Assembly: GCA_025463305.1 (NCBI GenBank)
Contig: JAOBWK010000081.1
Span: forward strand, 83,296 to 147,295
Reading direction: 5' to 3'
From: Ilumatobacteraceae bacterium
Lineage (GTDB): Bacteria > Actinomycetota > Acidimicrobiia > Acidimicrobiales > Ilumatobacteraceae
Length of the DNA: 64,000 nucleotides
Under the pieces are notes generated by a model. It was not told the origin of the DNA. It worked only from the letters and a program-made list of their open reading frames with translations, and ran no database searches. This document shows positions 1 through 9,021 of this stretch, one piece after another. The number at the start of each line of letters is the position of its first letter. The stretch's first letter is position 1. The position numbers and the translations under genes are program-made.

Positions 1-131
1 ACCGCCTTGTGCGCGCCGTAGAACACCGACAGCTCACGGGCCTCGAAGACACCCGGGGCACGCGGCACAGCGGCGGTCCCGGCGGCGCCCATCGCCGCGC
101 CCTGTTGCTGTTCGGTGTCTTCGACTGACAA
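1..131 (-). CDS. PstB-like phosphate ABC transporter ATPase, N-terminal fragment
   Basis: The minus strand encodes FEARELSVFYGAHKAV running off the left edge. This matches the opening of the PstB family and parallels [16 protein letters not shown] in the complete pstB of this window (3847-4731). The Walker A region lies outside the window, so only the family signature supports the call. An in-frame TTG at 131 has a GAGAGG sequence about nine bases upstream, and an in-frame ATG lies at 92; the TTG is preferred for its ribosome site. The gene diverges from pstS across a region with two PHO boxes, which suggests a second phosphate-starvation-controlled transporter ATPase. Confidence 0.55.
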   Translation of the reverse strand, partial: MSVEDTEQQQGAAMGAAGTAAVPRAPGVFEARELSVFYGAHKA

Positions 132-262
132 GTTCGGCCTCTCGGAATGGTCGTGTGCGTTGCCCGCACCTGCTGTTCACATCGTGGGCAGATGGCCGAC
201 GAGTGTCCGGCGGACGACAGCGGGCACCGTAGGGGTCCAAGGTAACCGTCATCCTGACCGCA

Positions 263-280
263 GGTGAACGAGAGGTGAAC
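263..280 (-). promoter_or_regulatory. PHO box (PhoP direct repeat) facing the left-edge gene
   Basis: On the minus strand GTTCACC occurs twice exactly 11 bases apart (plus-strand GGTGAAC at 263-269 and 274-280). Eleven-base direct repeats of GTTCACC are the known PhoP binding unit of Streptomyces. The orientation matches the divergent PstB-like gene. Confidence 0.65.
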
Positions 281-377
281 AGCGACCGAACCTCTGGCGA
301 CTCACGGTGCCCTGGCTGCGGGGATGCGCCAGGATTGGAACCCGAGCGACCTCGCCGGTCGCCATATTTTGCCTCTC

Positions 378-395
378 GTTCATCTCCGGTTCACC
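378..395 (+). promoter_or_regulatory. PHO box upstream of pstS
   Basis: GTTCATC (378-384) and GTTCACC (389-395) are spaced 11 bases and point toward pstS, about 95 bases before its start codon. Together with the opposite-facing box at 263-280 this makes a divergent phosphate-starvation control region. The rest of 132-490 shows no convincing gene. Confidence 0.65.
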
Positions 396-490
396 CGTGC
401 GGGGGAAGCCGTACACCTTGGCTCTTTACATTGCTCGGCGGTCGACACCCGAGGGTGCGGCTCCAACCAAACACATGGAGATTCATCAGC

Positions 491-1771
491 GTGAACAACT
501 CGAGAAAGCGGATGCTCGCGATCAGCGGCATCGTCACCCTCTCGTTGCTGGCAGGAGCCTGCAGCAGCGACAGCAAGACCACCACGACCACCGCGGCACC
601 CGCCACCACCGCAGCAGCCGCCACGACGGCAGCGTCGACGGTCGACACGGGCGCCGCGACGACCGTTGCCGGTTCGGCCGACACCACGGCCACCACGGCC
701 GGGTCGGCGACCAGCACGGTCGACACGACCGCCACCACCACCGGCGACTCGACGGCCACCACCACCGGTGACTCCGTCGTCGCGCCGACCATCGACTACA
801 AGTCGCTGTCCGGCACCCTCGCCGGCTCGGGCTCGACCTTCCAGAAGGCGTTCCTCGACGAGGCGATCGCCGATCTGGCCGAGAAGGCCCCGAACCTGAG
901 CATCCAGTACGGCGGTGGCGGTTCCGGCAAGGGTCGCACCGACCTGCAGACCAAGCTCGTCGACTACGCCGGCACCGACGGCACCGTCAAGGACGCCGAC
1001 GTCCCGCTCTACACGGGCGGCGCGTTCATCTACATCCCGACGGTCATCGCCCCGATCACGATGTCGTACAACCTCAGCGGTGTCGACAAGCTGCAGCTGT
1101 CGCCGAAGACCATCGCCGACATCTTCGAGCTGAAGATCACGAAGTGGAACGATCCGGAGATCGCCGCCGACAACGCCGGTGTCACGCTCCCCGACACCGA
1201 CATCGTCACGGTCCACCGCAGCGACGCCTCGGGCACCACCCAGAACTTCACCAACTTCCTCGAGCAGTCCGAGGGCAAGGCCGCTTCGGGCGAGTGGACG
1301 CTCGGTGCGTTCCAGGACCCGACGGTGTGGCCCGCAGGCGGCCAGGCCGGTGACGGCAACGGCGGTGTGGCCCAGATCATCGGCAGCACCGACGGCGCCA
1401 TCGGCTACGTCGACCTGAGCGACGCCAAGTCGGCCGGTCTCGCCTTCGCCTCGGTCGAGAACAAGGCCGGCAAGTTCGTCGAGCCCACCCTCGAGGCCAC
1501 CTCGGCAGCCGCCGAGAACGTGACCGTCAAGGACGACCTGACCTTCTCGCTCGCCTGGGCCGACGGTGCCACGTCGTACCCGATCGCGGCGCAGACCTGG
1601 ATCCTCGTCTACACCAAGCAGCCCGATGCCGAGCACGCCACGAACCTCAAGGCGTTCCTCGACTACCTGCTCACCGACGGCCAGACCCTGGCCCCGACGA
1701 TCGACTACGCACCGCTGCCCACGTCACTCGTGACCAAGGCACTGGCCAACGTGGAGAAGATCACCTCCTGA
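491..1771 (+). CDS. pstS: Phosphate ABC transporter substrate-binding lipoprotein PstS
   Basis: Extracellular phosphate-binding lipoprotein that feeds the PstCAB importer. I chose the GTG at 491, preceded by GGAG at 477-480, because it gives a clean lipoprotein signal peptide with lipobox LAGAC and Cys24. Starts further upstream would place 72 unrelated residues before the signal. After the Cys comes a Thr/Ala-rich linker of roughly 80 residues, probably a cell-wall spacer, then the PstS fold. The fold carries GSGSTFQKAF and GGGGSGKGRTDLQT, loops typical of phosphate contact, and DASGTTQNFTNFL further on. The protein is about 426 residues, longer than usual mainly because of the linker. It heads pstSCAB and lies behind a PHO box. 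Confidence 0.95.
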   Translation: MNNSRKRMLAISGIVTLSLLAGACSSDSKTTTTTAAPATTAAAATTAASTVDTGAATTVAGSADTTATTAGSATSTVDTTATTTGDSTATTTGDSVVAPTIDYKSLSGTLAGSGSTFQKAFLDEAIADLAEKAPNLSIQYGGGGSGKGRTDLQTKLVDYAGTDGTVKDADVPLYTGGAFIYIPTVIAPITMSYNLSGVDKLQLSPKTIADIFELKITKWNDPEIAADNAGVTLPDTDIVTVHRSDASGTTQNFTNFLEQSEGKAASGEWTLGAFQDPTVWPAGGQAGDGNGGVAQIIGSTDGAIGYVDLSDAKSAGLAFASVENKAGKFVEPTLEATSAAAENVTVKDDLTFSLAWADGATSYPIAAQTWILVYTKQPDAEHATNLKAFLDYLLTDGQTLAPTIDYAPLPTSLVTKALANVEKITS

Positions 1772-1780
1772 TCCCCCCGG

Positions 1781-1824
1781 AACGACGACCCGGGCCCCGT
1801 ACGGGGCCCGGGTCTCGTCGTTTC
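1781..1824 (+). terminator. Hairpin after pstS
   Basis: AACGACGA, then a GC-rich arm CCCGGGCCCCGT and its complement, then CTCGTCGTT form a long near-perfect stem-loop, followed by TTTCTCC. It lies 10 bases after the pstS stop and 80 bases before pstC. It probably attenuates, giving more binding protein than permease, as in many pst operons. Confidence 0.75.
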
Positions 1825-1905
1825 TCCAGCGCGTCGCTCTCTCTCCCCCCTCACCAGCTCCACCCACCGCCCCGCATCGACCGGAAAGACCTGACCGGAA
1901 CCCAG

Positions 1906-2865
1906 ATGGCCCTCACGATCAACGACCTGAAATCCAGACGGCAGATCGCCGACAAGTCCTTCGGGGTCCTCGTCTTCCTCGGCGGTGCAGCGATCCTGGT
2001 GATCCTCGGCGTCATCGCCTACACCATCACCAACCGGTCCACCGACGCCTTCAAGATCGCCGGCATCAAGTTCTTCACCGGGCAGAAGTTCGTCCCGAAC
2101 GCGACACCGCCGCTGCTCGGCATCCTCAAGTACATCTTCGGCACCGCGCTGACGTCGCTCATCGCCATCGTGCTCGCCGTGCCGATCAGCCTCGGCCTGG
2201 CGCTGTTCACCACCCAGGTCGCCCCCGCCTGGCTGAAGCGCCCGCTCGTGGCCCTCACCGACCTCGTGGCCGTCGTGCCCTCGGTGGTGTTCGGCCTCTG
2301 GGGCATCATCTTCCTCGCCCCGAAGATCACCACGCTCTACAAGCACATCAGCTCGGCCGTCCACGGCATCCCCGTGCTCGACTCGCTGTTCGGCAAGGTC
2401 GGCTCCGGTCGCTCGTTCATGACCGCCGGGCTGATCCTCGCCGTGATGATCACACCGATCATCACGTCCATCTCGCGAGAGGTCATCGAGACCTGCCCGC
2501 AGACCGACCGCGACGGTGCGCTGGCGCTCGGTGCCACCCGCTGGGAGATGATCACCGGCGCCGTGATGCCCCACTCGATGGGCGGCATCGTCGGTGCCGT
2601 CATGCTCGGCCTCGGCCGGGCGATGGGCGAGACCATCGCCGCCGCACTCGTCATCGGCTCGTCGGCGGCCATCACCTCGAACCTGTTCTCGTCGGGCGAC
2701 TCGCTGCCGGCGGTCATCGCCCTGCAGTGGGGTGAGGCCAATGCCACCGCCAAGAGCGCACTCATCGCGATGGGCCTCACCCTGTTCGTGATGACGCTGG
2801 TCGTCAACTTCGCGGCGACGGCGATCGTCGGCCGCTCCACCAGGAGAATGCAGGGCGCATCGTGA
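1906..2865 (+). CDS. pstC: Phosphate ABC transporter permease PstC
   Basis: Inner-membrane permease that forms the phosphate channel with PstA. The 319-residue protein has a first membrane segment near residues 20-43 and the six-helix binding-protein-dependent permease fold. The EAA-type cytoplasmic loop reads TDRDGALALGATRWEM, followed by GLGRAMGETIAA, both typical of PstC. Length fits the family. Its TGA stop overlaps the GTG start of pstA (GTGA), so the two are translationally coupled. Confidence 0.95.
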   Translation: MALTINDLKSRRQIADKSFGVLVFLGGAAILVILGVIAYTITNRSTDAFKIAGIKFFTGQKFVPNATPPLLGILKYIFGTALTSLIAIVLAVPISLGLALFTTQVAPAWLKRPLVALTDLVAVVPSVVFGLWGIIFLAPKITTLYKHISSAVHGIPVLDSLFGKVGSGRSFMTAGLILAVMITPIITSISREVIETCPQTDRDGALALGATRWEMITGAVMPHSMGGIVGAVMLGLGRAMGETIAAALVIGSSAAITSNLFSSGDSLPAVIALQWGEANATAKSALIAMGLTLFVMTLVVNFAATAIVGRSTRRMQGAS

Positions 2866-3806
2866 CCGCGGTCATGGACGACGTGTCCGACCCGGTGCCG
2901 TCGCCGGAGCTGCTCGAAGATCTGGTCGGCGTCAGTGGCCGCCGCCGGACGAAGAACCTGGTGATGACCGGGCTGATGGTGGCGTCGGTGCTCGTGATCG
3001 CGATCGTGCTCGGCTTCGTCCTCGTCACCACGATCAGCAAGGGCTGGGGCATCGTGCACACCAAGTTCCCGCACTGGTTCACCGACGACATCCCGCCGAC
3101 CGCGCGCCGGGTCGGTCCCGGCATGAAGGCCGCCATCGTCGGCACCATCGTCACCACGCTCGCCGCCACCGTGATCGCCGTACCGCTCGGCATCGGCGGT
3201 GCCGTGTACCTCAACGAGTACGGCAAGCGGAACCTGTTCGCCCGGATCCTGCGCTTCATGACGAGCGTGATGGCCGGTGTGCCCTCGATCGTCATGGGCC
3301 TGTTCATCTACGTGTTCTGGGTGCTCCCCCGCCACCAGGAGGGCCTCACCGGCCTGGCCGGCTCGTTCGCCCTCGCCTGCTTGATGCTGCCCATCGTCGT
3401 CCGGGCCACCGAGGAGATGCTCAAGCTCGTGCCGCAGAACCTGCGCGACGCCAGCTACGCGCTCGGCGGCACCCGCAGCCGCACGACCCTCACCGTGGTC
3501 ATCCCCAAGGCCGCTGCCGGCATCATCAGCGGATGCCTGCTCGCCGTGGCCCGTGCAGCGGGCGAGACCGCGCCGCTGATCTTCACGATCGCCGTCGGCG
3601 CCGGCGCGGTGCACAAGACCAACTGGAACGTCTTCAGCGGTCCGAACACGTCACTGTCGCTGCAGATCTACTCCAACGCGAAGGAGACGCTGCAGTCCGC
3701 CCAGGACCGCGGCTGGGGCGCAGCACTCACGTTGATCGCGCTCGCGTTCCTGTTTACGATCGTGGCGAGGATTCTCTCCGCCCGCATCGCGAAGAAGACC
3801 CAATGA
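2862..3806 (+). CDS. pstA: Phosphate ABC transporter permease PstA
   Basis: Second permease subunit of the phosphate importer, 314 residues. It starts with a GTG that overlaps the pstC stop by four bases. A hydrophobic segment covers about residues 38-60. Later come [16 protein letters not shown], the ABC permease loop that docks on PstB, and [15 protein letters not shown], characteristic of PstA. It is followed after 40 bases by pstB. Confidence 0.95.
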   Translation: MTAVMDDVSDPVPSPELLEDLVGVSGRRRTKNLVMTGLMVASVLVIAIVLGFVLVTTISKGWGIVHTKFPHWFTDDIPPTARRVGPGMKAAIVGTIVTTLAATVIAVPLGIGGAVYLNEYGKRNLFARILRFMTSVMAGVPSIVMGLFIYVFWVLPRHQEGLTGLAGSFALACLMLPIVVRATEEMLKLVPQNLRDASYALGGTRSRTTLTVVIPKAAAGIISGCLLAVARAAGETAPLIFTIAVGAGAVHKTNWNVFSGPNTSLSLQIYSNAKETLQSAQDRGWGAALTLIALAFLFTIVARILSARIAKKTQ

Positions 3807-3846
3807 CTCCCCCCGGAGTCCGCACGGCAGGCACGGAGGCCCGGCG

Positions 3847-4731
3847 ATGACCGAGACACTGACAGCGCAGACGCCTCACGTCGGGCACGCCAGCCCCGCG
3901 GACCCCACCGCGGGGGCCGCTGGCGCCAACGGTTCCGCGCCACGCCCGAACCTCGTGTTCGATGTGCACGACCTCGCCGTGTACTACGGCGCGTTCAAGG
4001 CCGTGCGCGAAGTGAACCTGAAGATCCATCCGAACGAGATCACCGCGTTCATCGGTCCGTCGGGCTGCGGCAAGAGCACCGTCCTGCGCTGCTTCAACCG
4101 GATGAACGACACCATCAAGAGCGCTCGTGTCGAGGGCCGGGTCAACTACCGCGGCATCGACCTCTACGGCGCCAACGTGTCGGCCACCCAGGTCCGCAAG
4201 CACGTCGGCATGGTGTTCCAGAAGCCGAACCCGTTCCCCAAGAGCATCTACGAGAACGTCGCCTACGGCCCCCGCCTCGCGGGCATCCGCAAGAGCAGCG
4301 AGCTCGACGAGATCGTCGAGACGTCGCTGAAGGGTGCCGCGCTGTGGGAAGAGGTCAAGGATCGGCTCAAGTCATCCGCCCTGGGTCTGTCCGGTGGTCA
4401 GCAGCAGCGGCTGTGCATCGGCCGGGCGCTCGCCGTGCAGCCCGACGTGATCCTGATGGACGAGCCCTGCTCAGCGCTCGACCCCATCGCCACCGCCCGC
4501 ATCGAGGACCTGATGCAGGAGCTCAAGGCGAACAACACCATCATCATCGTCACCCACAGCATGCAACAGGCCGCACGCGTGAGCGACCGCACGGCGTTCT
4601 TCACCACCGAGGTGAACGAGGCCAGCGATCGGCGCACCGGCGTGCTCGTCGAGTACAACCGCACCGACCGGATCTTCGCCAACCCGGCCGACAGCCGCAC
4701 CGAGGCCTACGTCACCGGTCGCTTCGGCTGA
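3847..4731 (+). CDS. pstB: Phosphate ABC transporter ATP-binding protein PstB
   Basis: Cytoplasmic ATPase that energises phosphate uptake. The 294-residue protein has Walker [10 protein letters not shown] at residues 70-78, the Q-loop region [17 protein letters not shown], signature LSGGQQQR near residue 181 and Walker B VILMDEP near residue 204. The N-terminus carries about 35 extra low-complexity residues compared with E. coli PstB. It ends the pstSCAB operon, with a small hairpin after it. A second PstB-like gene begins at the left edge of the window. Confidence 0.95.
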   Translation: MTETLTAQTPHVGHASPADPTAGAAGANGSAPRPNLVFDVHDLAVYYGAFKAVREVNLKIHPNEITAFIGPSGCGKSTVLRCFNRMNDTIKSARVEGRVNYRGIDLYGANVSATQVRKHVGMVFQKPNPFPKSIYENVAYGPRLAGIRKSSELDEIVETSLKGAALWEEVKDRLKSSALGLSGGQQQRLCIGRALAVQPDVILMDEPCSALDPIATARIEDLMQELKANNTIIIVTHSMQQAARVSDRTAFFTTEVNEASDRRTGVLVEYNRTDRIFANPADSRTEAYVTGRFG

Positions 4732-4740
4732 GGTTTCCCT

Positions 4741-4757
4741 GACCGGCTGAGCCGGTC
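4741..4757. terminator. Short hairpin between pstB and the convergent gene
   Basis: GACCGGC and GCCGGTC flank a TGA loop, giving a perfect seven-base-pair stem 9 bases after pstB. There is no T-tract, so termination here is only plausible. Confidence 0.4.
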
Positions 4758-4789
4758 GACCGCGGTCGACGTTGATCGACCGCTCGATG

Positions 4790-5035
4790 TCAGTCGGCGG
4801 CTTGGGCGGCGACGGCAGCGATGGCCTTGCGCGGGTCGCGCATCTCGTGCCACGGATCGTCGAGGGCGCCCTCGAACAGGCGCATCGCCGTCATCTTGTC
4901 GTCCTCCGACAGGGCCGAGTTGGAGATCAGGTCGAGCGACGGGGCGATCTCGGTGCGACCGACCAAGAGCTCCGCAGCGAGCTGCTTCAGCGGGGTGTCC
5001 TGGACGGGAACGGGCTTGACCCGGGGCGATGCCAT
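4790..5035 (-). CDS. Small protein of unknown function upstream of pstB terminator
   Basis: An 81-residue ORF starting at ATG 5035, with no family I recognise. It is moderately acidic, with a DDPWHEMRDPRKA segment near the C-terminus, and looks soluble. It lies 33 bases downstream of the ppk stop on the same strand and could be co-transcribed with ppk. Codon positions show the usual high-GC bias, which supports a real gene. No function is proposed. Confidence 0.5.
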   Translation of the reverse strand: MASPRVKPVPVQDTPLKQLAAELLVGRTEIAPSLDLISNSALSEDDKMTAMRLFEGALDDPWHEMRDPRKAIAAVAAQAAD

Positions 5036-5068
5036 GGTGCAGCGTACGAGCACCTTCGCCTGAACCGG

Positions 5069-7135
5069 TCAGCGGCGCTGCTTGGCCGTCACCCAGTGGT
5101 ACATCCGCTCCTGGCTGTGCGGCTCGAACGCATCGAGCGGACCGACCCGGAGCCACGTGTTGTCGGGCTGCAGATCGAACGCGACGATGTCGTCGGCGAG
5201 CTGGAACTCGAGCACCTGATCGAGCCACGCCTGGTGCTTCGGGTGGGCGACGGGCACGAGCGTCTCCACCCGGCGATCGAGGTTGCGCGGCATCAGGTCG
5301 GCCGAGCCGATCAGGAAGTGTGGCGTGGCGGGATGCCCGCCGCCGATCTCGGCGCCGTTCGCGAACCGGTAGATGCGCGAGTGCTCGAGGTACCGACCGA
5401 GCACGCTGCGGACCCGGATGTTCTCGGACAGGCCGGGCACGCCGGCACGGATGCAGCAGATGCCGCGGACGAGCAGATCGATGCTGACCCCGGCGGCGCT
5501 CGCTTCGTAGAGGGCCTCGATCATCTCCGGATCGCCGATGGAGTTGGTCTTGATCGTGATGCTGCCGTTCTCGCCGTGCTTGGCCTCGTTGGCGATCAGC
5601 GCGAGGATCCGGTGACGCAGGTGGTGCGGCGCGACGACCAGCGACTTGTACTCGTTGTCGCGGCTGTAACCGGTGAGGTGGTTGAACAGCTGGGTCGCGT
5701 CCTCGCCGATGGCCGGGTCACACGTGATGTAGCCGAGGTCCTCGTACAGCCGGGCCGTGCGTGAGTTGTAGTTGCCGGTGCCGAGGTGCACGTAGCGGCG
5801 CAGCCCGTCGCTGTCGGAGCGCACGACGAGCACGCACTTGGCGTGCGTCTTCAAGCCGACGAGCCCGTAGACGACGTGCACGCCGGCGCGCTCCAGCGTC
5901 TTGGCCCAGGTCACGTTGGTGGCCTCGTCGAAGCGGGCCTTCAGCTCGACCAGGACGGCGACCTGCACGCCGCGCTCCGCGGCCCGGATCAGGCTGCGCG
6001 CGATGGGACTGTCGCCGGACGTGCGGTACAGCGTCATCTTGATCGACTGCACGCGCGGGTCCGACGCCGCCTCGGACAGGAAGGCCTCGGCCGAGCTGGC
6101 GAACGACTCGTACGGATGGTGCACGAGGAGTGCCCGTTCACGCACGACCGAGAACAGGCTGCGATCGGCCTCCTCGGCGCGCAGGATGCGTCCGGCCGTG
6201 ATCGGCGGCCAGGGCGTGTCCTTCAAGGTCGGGCGATCGAGCGCGTTGAGCGCGAACAGGCAGGTGAGATCGATCAGCTCGTCGTGCGACGTGACCGCAT
6301 CGGGCTCCAGTTCCAGTTCGCGGAGCAGCAGCTCGAGCATCTCCTGGCTCATCGACGCATCGACCTCGAGGCGCACCGCCTTGCCGAACCGGCGGCGGCG
6401 CAGCTCCAGCTCGACGGCGGCGAGCAGGTCGTCGGCGTCCTCGTCCTCCACCGTCAGGTCGGCGTTGCGGGTGATCCGGAACGCTGCGACCTCTTCGATC
6501 TCCATGCCGATGAACAGCTCGTGCAGATGGGCGCCGATGACCTGCTCGACGGGCACGAAGCGGCTGCCGCCGGGCAGCGCCATCAACCGCGGCAGGATCG
6601 ACGGCACCTTCAGGCGGGCGAAGCGGCGCTCGCCAGTCGTGGGGTCGGACACCATCGCAGCCAGGCTGAGGGCGAGGTTGGAGATGTACGGGAACGGGTG
6701 CGCCGGGTCCACCGCGAGTGGGGTGAGCACGGGGAAGATCCGCTGCAGGAAGATGTCGACGACGAACGCGCGCTCGACTTCGGTGAGGTCGTCCCAACCG
6801 ACGATCTCGATGCCCTCGTCGGCGAGCAGCGGCCGCAGCTCCTTGGCGACGATGTCCTCCTGGATGTCGATGAGGTCGCGCACGACGCCGCCGATGTCCT
6901 CGAGCAACTGGCCCGGTGTGCGCCCGTCGGCGCCGGCGAAGGTGAGATCCGCGGCCACCTGATCGTGCAGGGCGGCGACCCGGACCTGGAAGAACTCGTC
7001 GAGGTTGGACGAGAAGATCGCGATGAACTTGACCCGTTCGAGCAGCGGGATGCCGGGTTCGCCGGCCAGCGACAGGACGCGGCGGTTGAAGTCCAGCCAG
7101 CTCAGTTCGCGATTGAGTTGCCGCTCGTCAAGCAC
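5069..7135 (-). CDS. ppk: Polyphosphate kinase 1
   Basis: Transfers the terminal phosphate of ATP to long polyphosphate chains, the intracellular phosphate reserve. At 688 residues it is full length for PPK1. The N-terminal domain opens NRELSWLDFNRRVL and SNLDEFFQVR, both family hallmarks. The catalytic core contains KTHAK with the candidate phosphorylated His431, followed by HLGTGNYN, and a second phospholipase-D-like half with NSIGDPEMI. Translation begins at GTG 7135. A triple 11-base repeat of PHO type lies 39-67 bases upstream, which suggests co-regulation with the pst genes. Confidence 0.95.
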   Translation of the reverse strand: MLDERQLNRELSWLDFNRRVLSLAGEPGIPLLERVKFIAIFSSNLDEFFQVRVAALHDQVAADLTFAGADGRTPGQLLEDIGGVVRDLIDIQEDIVAKELRPLLADEGIEIVGWDDLTEVERAFVVDIFLQRIFPVLTPLAVDPAHPFPYISNLALSLAAMVSDPTTGERRFARLKVPSILPRLMALPGGSRFVPVEQVIGAHLHELFIGMEIEEVAAFRITRNADLTVEDEDADDLLAAVELELRRRRFGKAVRLEVDASMSQEMLELLLRELELEPDAVTSHDELIDLTCLFALNALDRPTLKDTPWPPITAGRILRAEEADRSLFSVVRERALLVHHPYESFASSAEAFLSEAASDPRVQSIKMTLYRTSGDSPIARSLIRAAERGVQVAVLVELKARFDEATNVTWAKTLERAGVHVVYGLVGLKTHAKCVLVVRSDSDGLRRYVHLGTGNYNSRTARLYEDLGYITCDPAIGEDATQLFNHLTGYSRDNEYKSLVVAPHHLRHRILALIANEAKHGENGSITIKTNSIGDPEMIEALYEASAAGVSIDLLVRGICCIRAGVPGLSENIRVRSVLGRYLEHSRIYRFANGAEIGGGHPATPHFLIGSADLMPRNLDRRVETLVPVAHPKHQAWLDQVLEFQLADDIVAFDLQPDNTWLRVGPLDAFEPHSQERMYHWVTAKQRR

Positions 7136-7173
7136 GACGGGAGGTTAGCGCCGACGCCCTGGTCCGACGAGGT

Positions 7174-7202
7174 GTTCACCGACAGTTCGCCTCGCGTTCA
7201 GC
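7174..7202 (+). promoter_or_regulatory. Three-unit PHO-type repeat upstream of ppk
   Basis: GTTCACC (7174), GTTCGCC (7185) and GTTCAGC (7196) follow one another at exactly 11-base steps, in the 109-base gap before ppk. The repeats read on the plus strand while ppk reads on the minus strand, the reverse of the usual orientation. The call therefore rests on spacing and sequence rather than polarity. Confidence 0.55.
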
Positions 7203-7244
7203 CGTCGATCTCTGTCGACCAGCTCCGTCGACCAGTGCCGTGGA

Positions 7245-7502
7245 TCAGTCCTCGTCGATGAGGCCGAGGTCCCATTCGATGGAGATGGCCTCACGCTCGG
7301 CATCACGCACGATGCGCTCGCGGTTGCGCCGGAACTGCGGGTCGTCACGGGGCAGCAGGACCAGCCGGGCCAGGACCCGGGCCCGGAACTCGTCGAGGAC
7401 GGTGCGATCGCCGTAATCGCCGTAGACCTCCCAATGCGGGGAGACCGGTCCGAGGTAGACGATGCGAGCGTGAGCACGCGGCTGGACGTTGAGGTCGGTC
7501 AT
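7245..7502 (-). CDS. Conserved-looking 85-residue protein, function unknown
   Basis: ATG 7502 has a good ribosome site (CAGGAG six bases upstream). The protein is charged and soluble, with RIVYLGPVSPHWEVYGDYGD near the N-terminus and an acidic tail EWDLGLIDED. I do not recognise a family. It lies upstream of ppk on the same strand across the PHO-type repeat, and is divergent from whiB at 7752. Confidence 0.55.
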   Translation of the reverse strand: MTDLNVQPRAHARIVYLGPVSPHWEVYGDYGDRTVLDEFRARVLARLVLLPRDDPQFRRNRERIVRDAEREAISIEWDLGLIDED

Positions 7503-7751
7503 GTTGCACTCCTGGCAGACGAACTCCGGATTGTACCGGGGTGACCCCCGACCATGGCCCGGGCGGGCCGCCGAGGCGACAAATGCTTGGAAAACGAGTT
7601 CGGTTGTGTTTGACTTGTTCGAAACCGGGAACCGAGTGGCCTCGTAGAACGTCTGAGGAGAGACGAACTTCGTGGTTCGGTGACCGGTGCCCCCTGGGGC
7701 TTCGTGCGGGCGGACCACGCGAGAGCGTGGAAACAAGCGAAAGGCTCGTTC

Positions 7752-8021
7752 ATGCACGATCACACGTCCGAAGACGCCGCGACCATCTGGATGGCTCAGG
7801 GCAACTGCCGGAACTATCCACCCGCGGCGTTCTTCCCGAGCGACGGCGTCGGTGTCGACCGCGCCCGCAAGATCTGCGCCACGTGCCCGGTCGCCGACAC
7901 CTGCCTCGAGTACGCCCTGCACAACCGCATCGAACACGGTGTGTGGGGTGGCTGCAGCGAGCGCGAACGCCGACGCATCCTCAAGCGTCGCCGCGGTCTC
8001 TCGGTCGTCTCGATCAACTGA
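7752..8021 (+). CDS. WhiB-family iron-sulfur transcription factor
   Basis: WhiB proteins bind a [4Fe-4S] cluster and usually act with the primary sigma factor. This 89-residue protein has the four Cys at 19, 42, 45 and 51 (NC...CATC...C), then GVWGG at 63-67 and a basic tail ERRRILKRRRG for DNA contact. I chose ATG 7752 because the family starts just before the first Cys; upstream codons would add 24 residues of unrelated sequence. It is convergent with tatA across a strong hairpin. A second whiB lies at 8604-8876. Confidence 0.93.
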   Translation: MHDHTSEDAATIWMAQGNCRNYPPAAFFPSDGVGVDRARKICATCPVADTCLEYALHNRIEHGVWGGCSERERRRILKRRRGLSVVSIN

Positions 8022-8163
8022 GCCGCCGGCGGGCTTCGGCTCGTCCCGTCTGCACCGAAGGTCGTGTGGCGCGCCCGTGTGGCGCGCCCGGCCTCCGGTG
8101 AGCCGCGAGAGCACACGGATGGCGCCCCGACCGGGGTCGAGCGTGTGTGCACAGGAAAACGAC

Positions 8164-8192
8164 GAACGCCACTGCCTGAGGCAGTGGCGTTC
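8164..8192. terminator. Bidirectional hairpin between whiB and tatA
   Basis: GAACGCCACTGCC and its exact complement flank a TGA loop: a perfect 13-base-pair stem with AAAACGAC on one side. It lies between two convergent genes and probably ends transcription from both. Confidence 0.75.
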
Positions 8193-8228
8193 GGGCGAAG
8201 TCGGGGGCTCGCCGAGGCGAGCGGGTGA

Positions 8229-8474
8229 TCAGGCGTCGGCCGGCTTGTCCTGGTTGGCCTTGTCGAGCTCGGCCAAGCGGGCCAGCTTCTGATCGATCGT
8301 CTCGGTCTCGGGGGAGGGCTCGTGGCCCTCCTTGCTCTGGTCGAGGCCCTTCTTGAACTCACTCTGCGCCTTGCCCAGGTTCTTGGCGAGCTTGGGCAGC
8401 TGCGAGCCGCCGAACAGGACCAAAACGGCAACGATCAAGATGGCCAGTTCAGGCCCTTCGAGGAATGCGAACAT
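8229..8474 (-). CDS. tatA: Twin-arginine translocase subunit TatA/TatE
   Basis: Forms the export pore for folded twin-arginine substrates. The 81-residue protein has a short outer end, one membrane helix at about residues 8-22 (ELAILIVAVLVLFGG), the FGGSQLPKLAKNLGKA hinge and amphipathic helix, and a charged tail. A likely client is the DUF1501 protein at 18181-19545, which has a twin-arginine signal. Confidence 0.92.
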   Translation of the reverse strand: MFAFLEGPELAILIVAVLVLFGGSQLPKLAKNLGKAQSEFKKGLDQSKEGHEPSPETETIDQKLARLAELDKANQDKPADA

Positions 8475-8603
8475 GACTACACCTTACCAGTGGGGACCCG
8501 AGAGCGATAGTGGCTCAGCGGGTTTGCGGTTCCGAGGCGGCGCTCGGCTTGCACAGTGTTCGCAGCGGACGGCGTCCGTGGATGACGGAAGCGACGACTT
8601 CGA

Positions 8604-8876
8604 TCAGGCGGTGGCGGTGCGACGCGTGGACTGGGCGCGCTGACGACGCAGCCGGCGGCGCTCGCGCTCGCTCAGGCCGCCCCAGATGCCGAACTTCTCG
8701 CCGTTGACCAATGCGAACTCGAGGCAGTCGAGACGGACCACGCACCCGCGGCAGACCTCCTTGGCCTCGCGCGTGCTGGCGCCGCGCTCAGGAAAGAAGA
8801 GATCGGGGTCCACGCCGAGGCAGTTCGCCTGATCCTGCCAACTGCGGTCATCGTCGTGAGAGTTCATGAATTGCAT
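8604..8876 (-). CDS. WhiB-family iron-sulfur transcription factor (second copy)
   Basis: A 90-residue WhiB protein with Cys at 19, 42, 45 and 51 (NC...CRGC...C), GIWGG and a basic tail RRRLRRQRAQSTRR. ATG 8876 has AGGAGG seven bases upstream. ANCLGVDPDLFFPERG is typical of WhiB1/WhiB2-type proteins. The two whiB genes here are separate types rather than a recent duplication, since their variable regions differ. The 221 bases upstream contain a 16-base perfect palindrome and a TTGACA box. Confidence 0.93.
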   Translation of the reverse strand: MQFMNSHDDDRSWQDQANCLGVDPDLFFPERGASTREAKEVCRGCVVRLDCLEFALVNGEKFGIWGGLSERERRRLRRQRAQSTRRTATA

Positions 8877-9021
8877 CGTGTGGCCTCCTGCCTTTGTAGG
8901 CCGGGAGTGCTGCTCAACGAGACGAGGTCTTCGAAGCTGGCACCCCTGTAATTACAACGGTGTCATTGTCCCCTATCACATCGCACGTTTGCAAGGGCGG
9001 ATCTCACATTTGTGCTTTTTC

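Noticed and set aside
318..350. T-arm-like sequence (minus-strand GGTTCCAATCC) suggesting a tRNA or tRNA fragment
   Set aside because: No matching acceptor stem or D and anticodon arms about 70 bases away; it also lies within the pst regulatory region.
380..1636. Long minus-strand open frame across pstS
   Set aside because: It is the mirror of pstS codons in high-GC DNA and has low-complexity Arg/Gly/Val content; pstS is unambiguous.
5786..7261. Long plus-strand open frame across ppk
   Set aside because: Antisense shadow of ppk, with no domain signature and biased composition.
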